Part shown: piece after piece, positions 39,328 to 48,776 of the stretch | How positions within the stretch are numbered: position 1 is the stretch's first letter | Layout of the letters: the number at the start of each line of letters is the position of its first letter | Source of the DNA: an uncultured Nitrospira sp. | GTDB taxonomy: Bacteria > Nitrospirota > Nitrospiria > Nitrospirales > Nitrospiraceae | Length of the DNA: 53,138 nucleotides | Direction: 5' to 3' | Assembly (NCBI GenBank): GCA_902500825.1 | Contig: CABVRX010000027.1 | Span: 1-53,138 of the forward strand | Made by a program: the position numbers and the translations under genes | The notes under the pieces: generated by a model | Databases searched by the model: none | What the model was told of the DNA's origin: nothing | Seen by the model: the letters and a program-made list of their open reading frames with translations, nothing else

Positions 39328-39399
39328 CTATCCTCCCGTTATTCGTCAAACGCTGTGCATCATCCGTTGTCGCCAACGTACGAGTCAGCGGCCAGACAA

Positions 39400-39693
39400 T
39401 TAACGCTCCTCTAGAATTTTGGGCACAACAAATCCGTCAGCTTCACGCTCAGGCGCATTTGCTAAAGCCTTATTCGAGGGCAGCGATGGTCTCGCGAGAT
39501 CCTCACGCAACACATTGACTTGCCCCATGACAGTGGCAGTCGGCTCAACGCCCGTTGTGTCGTACTGGTTCAACGTATCGACATGCACAAGAATCTGGGT
39601 CAACTGTTTGGCAAATGTCTCCTTCTCAGCCGGCGTGACAGCCAATCGCGCCAACTGCGCTACCTTTTCCACATCCTGCTGCGTGATCTCCAT
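39400..39693 (-). CDS. gatC: Aspartyl/glutamyl-tRNA amidotransferase subunit C
   Basis: This 97-residue small subunit wraps around GatA and GatB and stabilises them. Family features are ITQQDVEKVAQLARLAVTPA at the start, TQILVHVDTLNQYDTTGVEP in the middle, and VLREDLARPSLPSNKAL followed by FVVPKILE at the end. It lies 28 bp downstream of glmS and 72 bp upstream of panD on the same strand. It completes the GatCAB set in this window. Confidence 0.95.
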   Translation of the reverse strand: MEITQQDVEKVAQLARLAVTPAEKETFAKQLTQILVHVDTLNQYDTTGVEPTATVMGQVNVLREDLARPSLPSNKALANAPEREADGFVVPKILEER

Positions 39694-39721
39694 CTGTTTC
39701 TTTGTTTCCCTTCAGCTCCGC

Positions 39722-41551
39722 CTATTCCACAGTGACGCTTTTTGCCAGATTCCTCGGCTGATCCACATCTGCGCCTCTCAGCACGGCAATATGATACGCG
39801 AGGAGCTGAAGCGGGATGGTAAACAAAATCGGCGAGAGCAGCGAATGAGTGTCCGGAACGGTAAACACCGCATCCGCAATCTTGCCGAGCTCCCGCTCTC
39901 CTTCTGCCACGAAGGCAATCACCGGCGCATGTCGCGCTTTCACTTCCATGAGATTGCTGACCGTTTTATCGTACAGTCGGTCACGAGGCGCCAGAACCAC
40001 AACCGGCATATCCCTGTCGATCAGTGCGATCGGGCCGTGCTTCATCTCGCCCGCCGCATAGCCTTCGGCATGGATGTAGGAAATTTCTTTGAGCTTCAGC
40101 GAGCCCTCCAGCGCAATCGGATAGTTGATGCCGCGCCCCAAGAACAGAAAGTTCCGTTTTTTGTAATAGCGTTTGGCAATCGCCACGATTTCGGCTTCTC
40201 GCTGCAGCACACGCTCGACCAACACCGGCAACTTCACCAACCGGTCGAGCCAGGCTTTGCCGTCAGCTACCTTCATCACATTACGAACTCGCGCAAAATG
40301 CAAGGCCAGGAGATACAGCGCGGTAAGTTGCGCGGTAAATGCCTTGGTGGAGGCAACCCCGATCTCCGGCCCGCAGTGTGTGTATAGCACCCCGTCCGAT
40401 TCACGCGCCAACGTACTGCCGACGACGTTGACGATCGAGACGACGCGCGCGCCTTTTTGCTTCGCCTCTCGCGCGGCTGCCAACGTATCAGCCGTCTCAC
40501 CGGATTGAGAAATCGTGATGAACAAGTCGTGTTTCCCGACGAGCGGATCGCGATACCGAAACTCGCTGCCGATATCCACCTGCACCGGGGTACGGACCAT
40601 TTCCTCGAACAGATACTTTCCGACTTGCCCCGCATGCCAGGACGTCCCGCAGGCCACGATCCAGATGCGTTCAACCGCTTCGAATTCTTTGGGCGTCAAG
40701 CCGATATCAGGAAGATCCGCCTCCCCGGTTTCATAGGAATACCGTCCACGCATCGTATCAAGAATGGTCTGCGGCTGTTCGTGAATCTCTTTCAGCATGA
40801 AGTGGGGATAGCCGCTTTTCTCCACGGCTGACGCATCCCACGTAATCGTCGACGACTTGCGCGAGACGACATGGCCGTCGGCATCGGTGAGATCCACGTG
40901 TTGTTGAGTCACGATCGCCACGTCACCTTCATCGAGATAGGTGACTTCCCGCGTATGGGCGAGCATCGCCATGACATCGGAGGCGACATAGGAGGCATCC
41001 TTCGTCCGACCGACGACAAGCGGGCAGCCGGACCGCGCGGCAATCAACGTTCCGGGTTCCCGCTCGGAAATCACAGCCAGCGCATAACTGCCCCGCACAT
41101 CTTTCGTCGCGAACCGCACGGCATCGGCCAGCTTATTGGCTTTCTGAAGATACTTATCGATCAAATGGGCGACCACCTCCGTATCGGTTTCCGATTGGAA
41201 TTTGTAGCCGTCCTTTTGCAACTGCTGCTTGAGTTCCTGATAATTTTCGATAATCCCGTTGTGCACCAACACGCAGCCTTTCGATCGATGCGGATGGGCA
41301 TTCTGTTCCGAGGGCTTTCCATGGGTCGCCCACCGAGTATGGCCGATTCCAACCGTCCCTTTGATCTCGTTGGTTTTGAGCGAATTTTGAAGATTGACCA
41401 GTTTGCCCACGCTCCGTCTGACGGCAATCTTTTCTCCCTGCATGACGGCGACTCCCGAGGAGTCGTACCCGCGGTATTCCAACTTTGCCAGCCCACCGAT
41501 GAGAATTGGAACTGCCTCTTGATTGCCGACATATCCGATGATTCCACACAT
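39722..41551 (-). CDS. glmS: Glutamine-fructose-6-phosphate aminotransferase
   Basis: This 609-residue enzyme makes glucosamine 6-phosphate, the entry point to UDP-GlcNAc. The N-terminal MCGIIGYVG exposes the nucleophile Cys at position 2. The glutaminase part continues with RRSVGKLVNL and GIGHTRWATHG. Two SIS domains follow, with ACGTSWHAG, SQSGETADTLAA and the C-terminal LRGADVDQPRNLAKSVTVE. It lies just downstream of glmU, whose product uses its output, and these could feed both the cell wall and the glycan locus. I saw no glmS ribozyme in the 60-bp gap upstream. Confidence 0.97.
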   Translation of the reverse strand: MCGIIGYVGNQEAVPILIGGLAKLEYRGYDSSGVAVMQGEKIAVRRSVGKLVNLQNSLKTNEIKGTVGIGHTRWATHGKPSEQNAHPHRSKGCVLVHNGIIENYQELKQQLQKDGYKFQSETDTEVVAHLIDKYLQKANKLADAVRFATKDVRGSYALAVISEREPGTLIAARSGCPLVVGRTKDASYVASDVMAMLAHTREVTYLDEGDVAIVTQQHVDLTDADGHVVSRKSSTITWDASAVEKSGYPHFMLKEIHEQPQTILDTMRGRYSYETGEADLPDIGLTPKEFEAVERIWIVACGTSWHAGQVGKYLFEEMVRTPVQVDIGSEFRYRDPLVGKHDLFITISQSGETADTLAAAREAKQKGARVVSIVNVVGSTLARESDGVLYTHCGPEIGVASTKAFTAQLTALYLLALHFARVRNVMKVADGKAWLDRLVKLPVLVERVLQREAEIVAIAKRYYKKRNFLFLGRGINYPIALEGSLKLKEISYIHAEGYAAGEMKHGPIALIDRDMPVVVLAPRDRLYDKTVSNLMEVKARHAPVIAFVAEGERELGKIADAVFTVPDTHSLLSPILFTIPLQLLAYHIAVLRGADVDQPRNLAKSVTVE

Positions 41552-41610
41552 GACTGGTTGCTCCAGATTTGACTAGGCTGACCGGCAGACGACTGCCTCT
41601 CTCACCGTGA

Positions 41611-43212
41611 TCAGCGTTTCGATGACTTTGCGCGCCCCTTCTTTTTTACTTTGCTTGAGACATTGTCGGTTTTCAGCGGCGTCTGTTCACCCGAGGCTTG
41701 CGATGAGTCCCTGCTCCGCGTCCCGCCGGCCAGCAACATTCGGCGTTTAGCCGCCCACCCTGTTCGATTCACCTGCACTATACGGGCAATCGCCAATGAA
41801 TCGGCGGGCACGTTCTGAGTCACGGTCGTCCCTGCCGCCACCACTGCTCTCTCTCCGATCGTAACCGGCGCGATGAGCTGTGTATCGCTCCCCACAAACG
41901 CCTGATCCTCGATCACAGTCTGATGTTTGTTCATACCGTCATAATTTACGATGATCGTTCCAGCTCCTATATTGACACCTTTCCCGATTGTCGCATCGCC
42001 GAGATACGTCAGGTGACTTGCCTTGGACCCTTCGCCAAGTTCGGCCTTCTTCATCTCGACGAAGTTGCCGACCTTCGCCTTCCGCCGAACGATCGCCCCA
42101 GGTCTCAAATGCGCGAACGGTCCCATATGAGCCTCGTCGTCGACTTGGGATTCGCGTAGCACGCAATGATCGAGAATCTCTACATTGTTTCCGATCATGC
42201 AATCCGAAATGCGGACCCCGGAACGGATCGTTGTCCCTTCACCGATTCTTGTTTTGCCTTCGAGCATCACGTGCGGGTAGAGCACCGTATCTCTTCCGAT
42301 GCTGACTCCGGCATCAATCCACACGGAGCTAGGATCTCGCATCGTGACTCCGGCTTCAAGCCAGCGTTCGCGAATCTGCTGACGGACGACCAGTTCTGCA
42401 GCCGCCAGCTGTCGTCTGGTATTGACACCCAGCCCCTCTTCGGGGTCTTGAAGGGTCACAGCCGTAACCGGCCACCCCTGTGCAACTGCCGTTCGAACAA
42501 TATCCGTCAGATAGTATTCATTCTGAGCATTGTGTGGCTCCAATTTATCGAGAGCATCAAAAAGAAATTCTCCGGACACGACATACGTCCCGACATTGAT
42601 TTCCTTCGTGGCCCGTTCGACCGGAGTGGCATCACGATCCTCGACGATCTTCAACACGTCGGAAGAAGTTATTTCTTCTTGATGATCGCCGCCTGGCCGG
42701 CGACGGATCACTCGGCCATAACCGCTGGGATCATCGAGCATCGCCGTCAGAACCGTCACGGTCGCGTTCTGCGTGTGATGAGCCTTCAAAAGCTCGCGCG
42801 CCGTTTCTTCTTTCAGCAACGGTGTATCACCGTTCAAGATCAGATAATTGGTCGGACGCGGCTCGTCGCCATGACAAAACACGGGGCGGCTTTGAATCAC
42901 GGCATGGCCGGTCCCGAGCTGCTCGGCCTGCTCGACGATGCTCACGGACTTGGATCCCGGCCTGCCCGCAATACCTGCTTCAATCACCTGTCGAACTCTG
43001 TCGGCTTGATGCCCGACCACAACCGCAATGCGATGGCCCGCCAACTGCCAGGCTACATCAACAGCGTAGAGCACCATCGGCTGCCCCGCGACATGATGCA
43101 GCACTTTTACTTGATCGGACTTCATCCGTTTGCCCAACCCGGCCGCCATCACGATGACCCCTAATCCGGGAATACGCGACACCACTGTGTGTTGATCTAC
43201 CGATTGTTTCAT
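41611..43212 (-). CDS. glmU: Bifunctional UDP-GlcNAc pyrophosphorylase / GlcN-1-P acetyltransferase
   Basis: This protein of about 533 residues has a uridylyltransferase domain starting GLGVIVMAAGLGKRMKSDQV and a left-handed beta-helix acetyltransferase domain with hexapeptide repeats. The latter includes GPFAHLRPGAIVRRKAKVGN, NIGAGTIIVNYDGMNKHQT and GSDTQLIAPVTIG. The open frame extends to 43284, but that would overlap the upstream DUF502 gene, so I favour the ATG at 43212. It is longer than E. coli GlmU (456 residues). The extra length is mainly a C-terminal tail of charged, Lys-rich residues after the helix, with about 20 residues before the first domain. It makes UDP-GlcNAc in the cytoplasm. 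Confidence 0.95.
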   Translation of the reverse strand: MKQSVDQHTVVSRIPGLGVIVMAAGLGKRMKSDQVKVLHHVAGQPMVLYAVDVAWQLAGHRIAVVVGHQADRVRQVIEAGIAGRPGSKSVSIVEQAEQLGTGHAVIQSRPVFCHGDEPRPTNYLILNGDTPLLKEETARELLKAHHTQNATVTVLTAMLDDPSGYGRVIRRRPGGDHQEEITSSDVLKIVEDRDATPVERATKEINVGTYVVSGEFLFDALDKLEPHNAQNEYYLTDIVRTAVAQGWPVTAVTLQDPEEGLGVNTRRQLAAAELVVRQQIRERWLEAGVTMRDPSSVWIDAGVSIGRDTVLYPHVMLEGKTRIGEGTTIRSGVRISDCMIGNNVEILDHCVLRESQVDDEAHMGPFAHLRPGAIVRRKAKVGNFVEMKKAELGEGSKASHLTYLGDATIGKGVNIGAGTIIVNYDGMNKHQTVIEDQAFVGSDTQLIAPVTIGERAVVAAGTTVTQNVPADSLAIARIVQVNRTGWAAKRRMLLAGGTRSRDSSQASGEQTPLKTDNVSSKVKKKGRAKSSKR

Positions 43213-43261
43213 CAAGGACTCCGGAATATGAGAGGATCGCAATCGAGTATAGGATACCGCA

Positions 43262-43930
43262 TTATCCGATCGGCACACCGGCATCCGGCTGTTTGATCTG
43301 ACTCCACTTCGCTTCCCCGTTTAGGGCTGAAGCTATTGCGCCGGATGTCGTATAGAGGCCGCCCGACACAATCAGCTTCATCGCTTCCTCAATACTGATA
43401 TCAACAGATGTTACTTCTCGTTCGGGCACCAATAGAAAATAGCCCGACGTCGGATTGGGCGAGGTGGGCACATAGACATGAACCAACGACTCCTGACCCA
43501 AAGCTGTTGTCTCGCTTTTCGTCATGCCGGTCACGAACGCAAAACAATAATGGCCGTTCTTCGGGAATTGGATCAAGACCACGCGCCGATACGACCCTCG
43601 CTCCGAAAAGGACAGGATATCCATCATGGATTTCAACGTGGAATAAATCCCCCGGACAAGGGGCAGCCGGTTGAGCCAATCTTCCCAATGACCCACAATC
43701 TGACGCCCGATGAAGTTCGCCGCGAACAACCCGACCAAAAAGATGAGCAGAACCAGCGTGACGATCCCTAGGCCTGGAATATAATGGTCCGGCACCAATT
43801 CTGCGACCGCATCGCCTAAGATACCGTCTAACGCGACGAACAGGGTCTTCAAGACGAGAATCGTACCCCAGATAGGAGTGACAAGAAGGAGGCCTGTCAA
43901 AAAATACCGTCTTAGCGCAGTCTTGAGCAT
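43262..43930 (-). CDS. DUF502-family inner-membrane protein
   Basis: This 222-residue protein has two membrane helices near the N-terminus (about residues 8-30 and 52-75). Between and after them are the family segments FLTGLLLVTPIWGTI and LVRGIYSTLKSMMDIL. The C-terminal half is a soluble domain with QFPKNGHYCFAFVTGMTK and VYVPTSPNPTSGYFLLVP, typical of DUF502. The function is unknown, and homologues are widely found near cell-envelope genes. It is the first gene of the minus-strand block, divergent from tmk across a 204-bp gap that probably holds both promoters. Confidence 0.9.
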   Translation of the reverse strand: MLKTALRRYFLTGLLLVTPIWGTILVLKTLFVALDGILGDAVAELVPDHYIPGLGIVTLVLLIFLVGLFAANFIGRQIVGHWEDWLNRLPLVRGIYSTLKSMMDILSFSERGSYRRVVLIQFPKNGHYCFAFVTGMTKSETTALGQESLVHVYVPTSPNPTSGYFLLVPEREVTSVDISIEEAMKLIVSGGLYTTSGAIASALNGEAKWSQIKQPDAGVPIG

Positions 43931-44134
43931 GAATCACCGACACCCAACCACAGGGAGAATATTCCGTGGTTCATCTTACAGAGTTCCGGACGAACCCCGC
44001 AAGCGTTTTATTGTAAATTTCAACGAGTTATGTGCCCTGTCTTGATGAAATTCCTGGACGGTATCGGTCTTGCTATTCGCCACAACCTGACATAGGATCG
44101 CTTCACGAATTTATGGCTGACATGAAAATCGCCG

Positions 44135-44809
44135 ATGGGTAGGACATCTAGACAACCGACGGGCATCTTCATCACGCTGGAAGGCGGTGAAGGAAGCGGA
44201 AAAACGACACAAGCTCGAAGACTTTGTGAGCGGCTGACCGCGCACGGCCTGGACGTGCTGCAGACCAGAGAACCGGGAGGGACGCTTCTCGCTGAACGTC
44301 TGCGGAGTCTTCTGCTTGACCAAACGGTGGAAACGATCGCCCCGGAAACGGAAGCCTACCTCATTTTCGCGGCAAGACGCCAACATGTGGATCACGTCAT
44401 CAAACCTGCACTTGCACGCGGGATGACGGTTGTCTGCGATCGATTCTCAGACTCGACGATGGCCTATCAGGGGTATGGCCGGGGATTGGATCTACGAGCG
44501 TTGCGCACGATGAACGACTGGGCGACCGGAAAGCTCGCTCCCCACCTCACGTTGCTCTTCGACGTCCCTGTAGCTGTCGGACTCAGTCGACGCCGTGGTG
44601 GCACTACCACCCAAAATCGACTCGATCGAGAAACGGAACGGTTCCACCGGAAAGTCCGTGCTGGTTTTGGCGCGTTGGCACGAAAAGAGCTTCGACGCAT
44701 CATGATGATCGATTCCTCACAACCTCTGGAATCGGTGGCACAAACCGTAGAAGCACTGGTCATGAACTGGCTCAAGACCTATCGCGCACGGACATCGAGA
44801 CGCAGATAG
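44135..44809 (+). CDS. tmk: Thymidylate kinase
   Basis: This 224-residue kinase converts dTMP to dTDP. The P-loop GGEGSGKTTQ lies at residues 17-26. The DR motif is in VVCDRFSDSTMAYQGYGRG, and the family's TREPGGT is present. Length is normal. It heads a plus-strand group tmk-holB-metG, with 3 bp before holB, an order common in bacteria. The ATG at 44135 is preceded by no strong ribosome-binding site, so its exact start is slightly uncertain. Confidence 0.96.
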   Translation: MGRTSRQPTGIFITLEGGEGSGKTTQARRLCERLTAHGLDVLQTREPGGTLLAERLRSLLLDQTVETIAPETEAYLIFAARRQHVDHVIKPALARGMTVVCDRFSDSTMAYQGYGRGLDLRALRTMNDWATGKLAPHLTLLFDVPVAVGLSRRRGGTTTQNRLDRETERFHRKVRAGFGALARKELRRIMMIDSSQPLESVAQTVEALVMNWLKTYRARTSRRR

Positions 44810-44812
44810 CCT

Positions 44813-45841
44813 ATGCCTTTCGCTGATATCACAGGCCACGAGCAACCCATCTCCCTCCTTCAGGCGACCTTGTGCAATGGACGTCTGGCACATGCGTATC
44901 TGTTCTATGGCGAAACCAGGATCGGAAAGTTGATAACCGCCGTGAGGCTGGCCCAAGCCCTCAACTGCGAACAGCCCGCTCAGACGGAGACTCTGGACAG
45001 TTGTGGACGTTGCCGATCCTGCCTACAGATCGCCGCACGGACACATCCGGATTACTTCGTCATCGAACCTGACCCGAACGCAGCAACGCCGCAAATCAAA
45101 ATCGAGCAAGTGCGGGAGATCGAACAACAGTTCATCTATCGGCCTCTCATCGGGGAACGGAAGATCTGCGTGATCGACGACGCGGACCGACTGACGATCG
45201 GGGCAGCCAACGCACTCCTCAAGACTCTGGAAGAGCCTCCGGGCCAGAGTCTCTTCATCCTCATCACCAGCCGGCTCCATGCGCTTCCGGTCACCATTCG
45301 ATCACGCTGCCAAGCGCTCCGTTTCACAGCGCCCGCCCGCACGCAAGTTGAGGCAGCGCTGATCCTCAAGCGGGAGCTTCCTCCTGCCGATGCCCGCTTC
45401 CTGGCGGTCTTTTCCGAGGGTCGTATCGGAGAAGCGCTCACGGTGAATGTGGCAGACGTTCGTGCGCGGCAACAAGAATGCCTGACGTTGGTGAAACCGG
45501 AAAGCTTGACGTCGAGTGGGACTATCCTCTCGGTGGCGGAAAGCCTGGCCAAGACGAATCATGGAGAAGAAACGCTCGCATGGCTTGCGCGATGGATCCG
45601 TGATCTGGTCATCGTCATGGTGGGTGGAGATCAGGACCAGATCCTTCACCTCGACCAACTCGTCGACCTGCGCCGATACGCTCAACGAGCGAACGTCGAT
45701 ACTCTTCTGACCATCTTGACTGACATCGAACGGACGGAACAGCAAGCCACGCGGCACTTGAACATGCAGATGGCGCTAGAAACGACATTTCTTCGCCTAC
45801 GCGAGGCACTCGGGCTTGTTCCCGCCGGAGTCTCTGCCTAG
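44813..45841 (+). CDS. holB: DNA polymerase III delta' subunit
   Basis: This 342-residue clamp-loader subunit has HEQPISLLQATLCNGRLAHA, a degenerate nucleotide loop GETRIGK, and the zinc-binding CGRCRSC. Further landmarks are IEQVREIEQQFIY and VIDDADRLTIGAANALLKTL, which is the sensor-type segment, and LEEPPGQSLFILIT. Delta' is normally a stator that does not hydrolyse ATP, in line with the altered loop. It follows tmk by 3 bp and precedes metG by 36 bp. Confidence 0.94.
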   Translation: MPFADITGHEQPISLLQATLCNGRLAHAYLFYGETRIGKLITAVRLAQALNCEQPAQTETLDSCGRCRSCLQIAARTHPDYFVIEPDPNAATPQIKIEQVREIEQQFIYRPLIGERKICVIDDADRLTIGAANALLKTLEEPPGQSLFILITSRLHALPVTIRSRCQALRFTAPARTQVEAALILKRELPPADARFLAVFSEGRIGEALTVNVADVRARQQECLTLVKPESLTSSGTILSVAESLAKTNHGEETLAWLARWIRDLVIVMVGGDQDQILHLDQLVDLRRYAQRANVDTLLTILTDIERTEQQATRHLNMQMALETTFLRLREALGLVPAGVSA

Positions 45842-45877
45842 AAATAGGTATTCCCAACCTGATATCTTCCCTTCGTT

Positions 45878-47851
45878 ATGACGAAAGACAATACCTGTTA
45901 CATCACCACGCCGATTTACTACGTCAACGATGTCCCGCATATCGGCCATGCCTACACCACCGTCGCGGCAGATGTGCTGACGCGCTATTGGCGACTGCGC
46001 GGGCGAGAGGTGTTTTTTCTCACCGGCCTCGATGAACATGGTCAAAAAGTCCAACAGGCAGCTGCCAAAGCCGGCATCGATCCCCAAGCCCACTGCGACA
46101 AGCTCGCCCCGCAATTTGAGACTCTCTGGAAGAAGCTGAACGTCTCGAATAACGCCTTCATCAGGACAACGGATCCGGAGCACAAATCCATCGTCCAACA
46201 ATACTTGAATAAGCTCTACGACAAAAAACTGATTTACAAGGATTCATACACCGGGTGGTATTGCACCTTCGATGAACGGTTCTGGACCGAGAAAGACGTG
46301 GAGTCCGGACTCTGTCCTGACTGTAAACGCCCTGTCGAGAAACTCAGCGAGCACAACTACTTCTTCAAGATGGGGCAATATCAGGATCGCTTGATCGAGC
46401 ACATCAAGACACATCCAGACTTTATTCGCCCTGAGTCGCGGCGCAACGAAGTCCTCGGTTTCCTTCAAAACCAGAAGCTCGGAGACCTCTCAATCTCGAG
46501 ACCGAAATCGCGGCTGTCCTGGGGCATCGAACTGCCATTTGATCACGACTATGTGACCTATGTCTGGTTTGATGCTTTGGTCAATTATATGTCCGCTTTG
46601 GAGTATCTTCCTCGCGAGAAACCAATCGGCAATCGATTCTGGCCGGCTAATGTGCACCTTGTCGGGAAGGACATTTTGACGACACACGCCGTCTATTGGT
46701 CCACGATGCTCATGGCATTGAACCTTTCACTACCAGAAACCATCTTCGCTCATGGCTGGTGGACCGTGGATGGCGAGAAGATGTCCAAGAGCCGCGGCAA
46801 CGTCGTTGATCCGAACAAGATGGTCGATGAATTCGGCGCGGATGCGTTTCGGTATTTCTTATTGAGAGAGGTGCCCTTCGGGCAGGATGGGGATTTCTCA
46901 CTTACCGGAATGGTCACACGAATCAATAGCGATCTTGCCAATGGTCTGGGCAATCTTCTCAGTCGCACACTGACCCTCATTGAACGAACTCAAGCAGGGC
47001 AGATACCGGCTCCCGGGCAAATTGGACCAGCAGAGCGAGAGCTTGAACAAGCCACGGTGTCTCTCTTGAACGAAGTGTTGCCGCGCTACCTTGCACAGTT
47101 AGAATTTAATCGGGCGCTCGAAGCCATTTGGCACGTCGTTCAACTTGCCAATCAGTATGTCGACAAGACTGCACCATGGACATTGGCCAAGAATGCAAGC
47201 GACGCTGAAACACTCCGGACGGTCCTCTACACCATGGCAGAGACCCTCCGCTGCCTCAGCCTGGCTGCGTATCCTGTTATCCCAAATAGCGCGCAGTCTA
47301 TCTGTTCGCAACTTGGCATCTCCGCTGAATTCACGAGCCCTTTGCTGAACGACAAGATCGAATGGAGTGGCCTGAAGCCCGGCACCCTCATCCATAAAGG
47401 GCCGTCGCTTTTCCCCCGCATCGAATCAAAACCAGGAGCAAGACCAGTGACCGAATCATCCGTTCCTTCACAGCCAACAGCTGCACCAGCACCCACACTC
47501 ACAGACACTCCAGCACCTCCGACTCCACCGCAAATCACCATCGACGAATTCACGAAGATTCAACTCAAGACGGCGAAGGTGCTCTCCGCCGAGCGGGTAC
47601 CGAAGTCGGAGAAGTTGATCAAGCTCCACGTGTCTCTGGGCGCCGAACAACGCCAGATCGTGGCGGGCATCGGCAAGAAATACGAGCCGGATACGCTCGT
47701 CGGCAAGACAATCGTGATCGTGGCGAATCTCAAGCCGGCCAAGCTCATGGGCATCGAGTCGCAGGGCATGGTGCTTGCGGCGGGTGATGCCGATGTACGA
47801 GGGCTGCTTACCATTCAGGAAGAAGTCGATCCCGGCACCAAGGTGAAATGA
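45878..47851 (+). CDS. metG: Methionyl-tRNA synthetase
   Basis: This 657-residue class I synthetase has PHIGHAYTT for the HIGH motif near the N-terminus and DGEKMSKSRGNVVDP for KMSKS. A zinc knuckle is seen as LCPDCKRPVE with an upstream Cys. The anticodon-binding helices are followed by a Pro/Thr/Ala-rich linker (about residues 535-560). A C-terminal tRNA-binding (Trbp111-like) domain with KIQLKTAKVLSAERVPKSEK ends the chain and usually mediates dimerisation. Its stop overlaps the start of the next gene as ATGA at 47848-47851. Confidence 0.97.
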   Translation: MTKDNTCYITTPIYYVNDVPHIGHAYTTVAADVLTRYWRLRGREVFFLTGLDEHGQKVQQAAAKAGIDPQAHCDKLAPQFETLWKKLNVSNNAFIRTTDPEHKSIVQQYLNKLYDKKLIYKDSYTGWYCTFDERFWTEKDVESGLCPDCKRPVEKLSEHNYFFKMGQYQDRLIEHIKTHPDFIRPESRRNEVLGFLQNQKLGDLSISRPKSRLSWGIELPFDHDYVTYVWFDALVNYMSALEYLPREKPIGNRFWPANVHLVGKDILTTHAVYWSTMLMALNLSLPETIFAHGWWTVDGEKMSKSRGNVVDPNKMVDEFGADAFRYFLLREVPFGQDGDFSLTGMVTRINSDLANGLGNLLSRTLTLIERTQAGQIPAPGQIGPAERELEQATVSLLNEVLPRYLAQLEFNRALEAIWHVVQLANQYVDKTAPWTLAKNASDAETLRTVLYTMAETLRCLSLAAYPVIPNSAQSICSQLGISAEFTSPLLNDKIEWSGLKPGTLIHKGPSLFPRIESKPGARPVTESSVPSQPTAAPAPTLTDTPAPPTPPQITIDEFTKIQLKTAKVLSAERVPKSEKLIKLHVSLGAEQRQIVAGIGKKYEPDTLVGKTIVIVANLKPAKLMGIESQGMVLAAGDADVRGLLTIQEEVDPGTKVK

Positions 47852-48702
47852 CGCGATCTTCCTCCGTCCCGGGTGGCCTGATTTTCACACTCACCTTGCT
47901 TCTCTGCTTTCTGACTATCGCCACAAGCCAAGCGCTTGCTGATTCATCGCTCAACGGACATCAGCCGACCACCGTGCTCGTGCGGGTCGTCGCGCATGGG
48001 GCGATGGTGCTGGGCAGCGAAGTCGGTGGAGCCCGCGTGACGATTACTGATGTCGCCAGCGGCCACATTTTGGCCACCGGCCTGCAACAGGGCGAAGTAG
48101 GAGATCAGAATCAAATCATGCGTACCCCCCATCTGATGGAAGAGCCGATCTACAGCTCTCGCCCCTCTGCTTCCTTCACCACGACGTTGGAGCTTCAGAA
48201 ACCGACATTGGTCGAAATTTCAGCGGAAGGGCCGCTCGCCTATCCCGCTGCGTTACAGAAAACCAGTAAGACTCTGCTATTGATCCCAGGGCAGGACCTG
48301 ACGAACGACGGTATCGTCTTGCATCTCCATGGCTACCTCGTTCAGATCGAGCGGCCCAAGCCACGCGAGGCATTGATCGCGAAAGACGACGTGAAACTCC
48401 GAGCCTCAGTCCGAACCCTGTCCGGCTCATTGGTCCGACCCCATGGGGATTGGGACTCGCGGAAGATCCGCATTTATGGAGAAGTCTTGATCGGAGACCG
48501 TATTATCGAACGGCTGCAGATGTTTTACGACGAAGGAAGCCGTACCTTCGAAGCGCCGTTCTTCGTGCCATCGTCGAACGAGGTTCCCGACGGGATCACA
48601 CTCCGAGTGATTGCGACGGATTTGTCCACAGGCAATTCAGGAATGGATCAAGCCAACTATCCCGTGTTCAGCGAGCGTCTCCCGCCCAAATCCGTTCGGT
48701 AA
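47848..48702 (+). CDS. Secreted protein of unknown function
   Basis: This 284-residue protein has a clear signal peptide: charged N-terminus, hydrophobic LIFTLTLLLCFLTIATS, then cleavage near ALADS at about residue 32. The mature protein is beta-rich with segments such as TTVLVRVVAHGAMVLGSEVG and ARVTITDVASGHILATG, suggesting small immunoglobulin-like or carboxypeptidase-regulatory-like domains. It is translationally coupled to metG by a 4-nt overlap, although the two have no obvious common role. I recognise no family with certainty. Confidence 0.75.
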   Translation: MTRSSSVPGGLIFTLTLLLCFLTIATSQALADSSLNGHQPTTVLVRVVAHGAMVLGSEVGGARVTITDVASGHILATGLQQGEVGDQNQIMRTPHLMEEPIYSSRPSASFTTTLELQKPTLVEISAEGPLAYPAALQKTSKTLLLIPGQDLTNDGIVLHLHGYLVQIERPKPREALIAKDDVKLRASVRTLSGSLVRPHGDWDSRKIRIYGEVLIGDRIIERLQMFYDEGSRTFEAPFFVPSSNEVPDGITLRVIATDLSTGNSGMDQANYPVFSERLPPKSVR

Positions 48703-48776
48703 TCGGCTGCAATTTCTTCGATAGAAACCTCCGGCAAGGCTTGCTGCATCGTGTTCCTCATGCGAAACTGTCCTTG

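Noticed and set aside
39419..40387. Open frame of 322 codons on the plus strand
   Set aside because: It lies antisense to gatC and glmS, which have full family motifs. Its residues are low-complexity and rich in Arg, His and Gln.
42166..43164. Open frame of 332 codons on the plus strand
   Set aside because: It is the complement of glmU, whose motifs are clear. No domain is recognised in the antisense reading.
43213..43284. Longer glmU start
   Set aside because: It would overlap the DUF502 gene and add residues not seen before the family's first strand.
48450..48776. Upstream extension of the CDF reading frame
   Set aside because: It overlaps the secreted-protein gene in another frame and has no membrane or family features.
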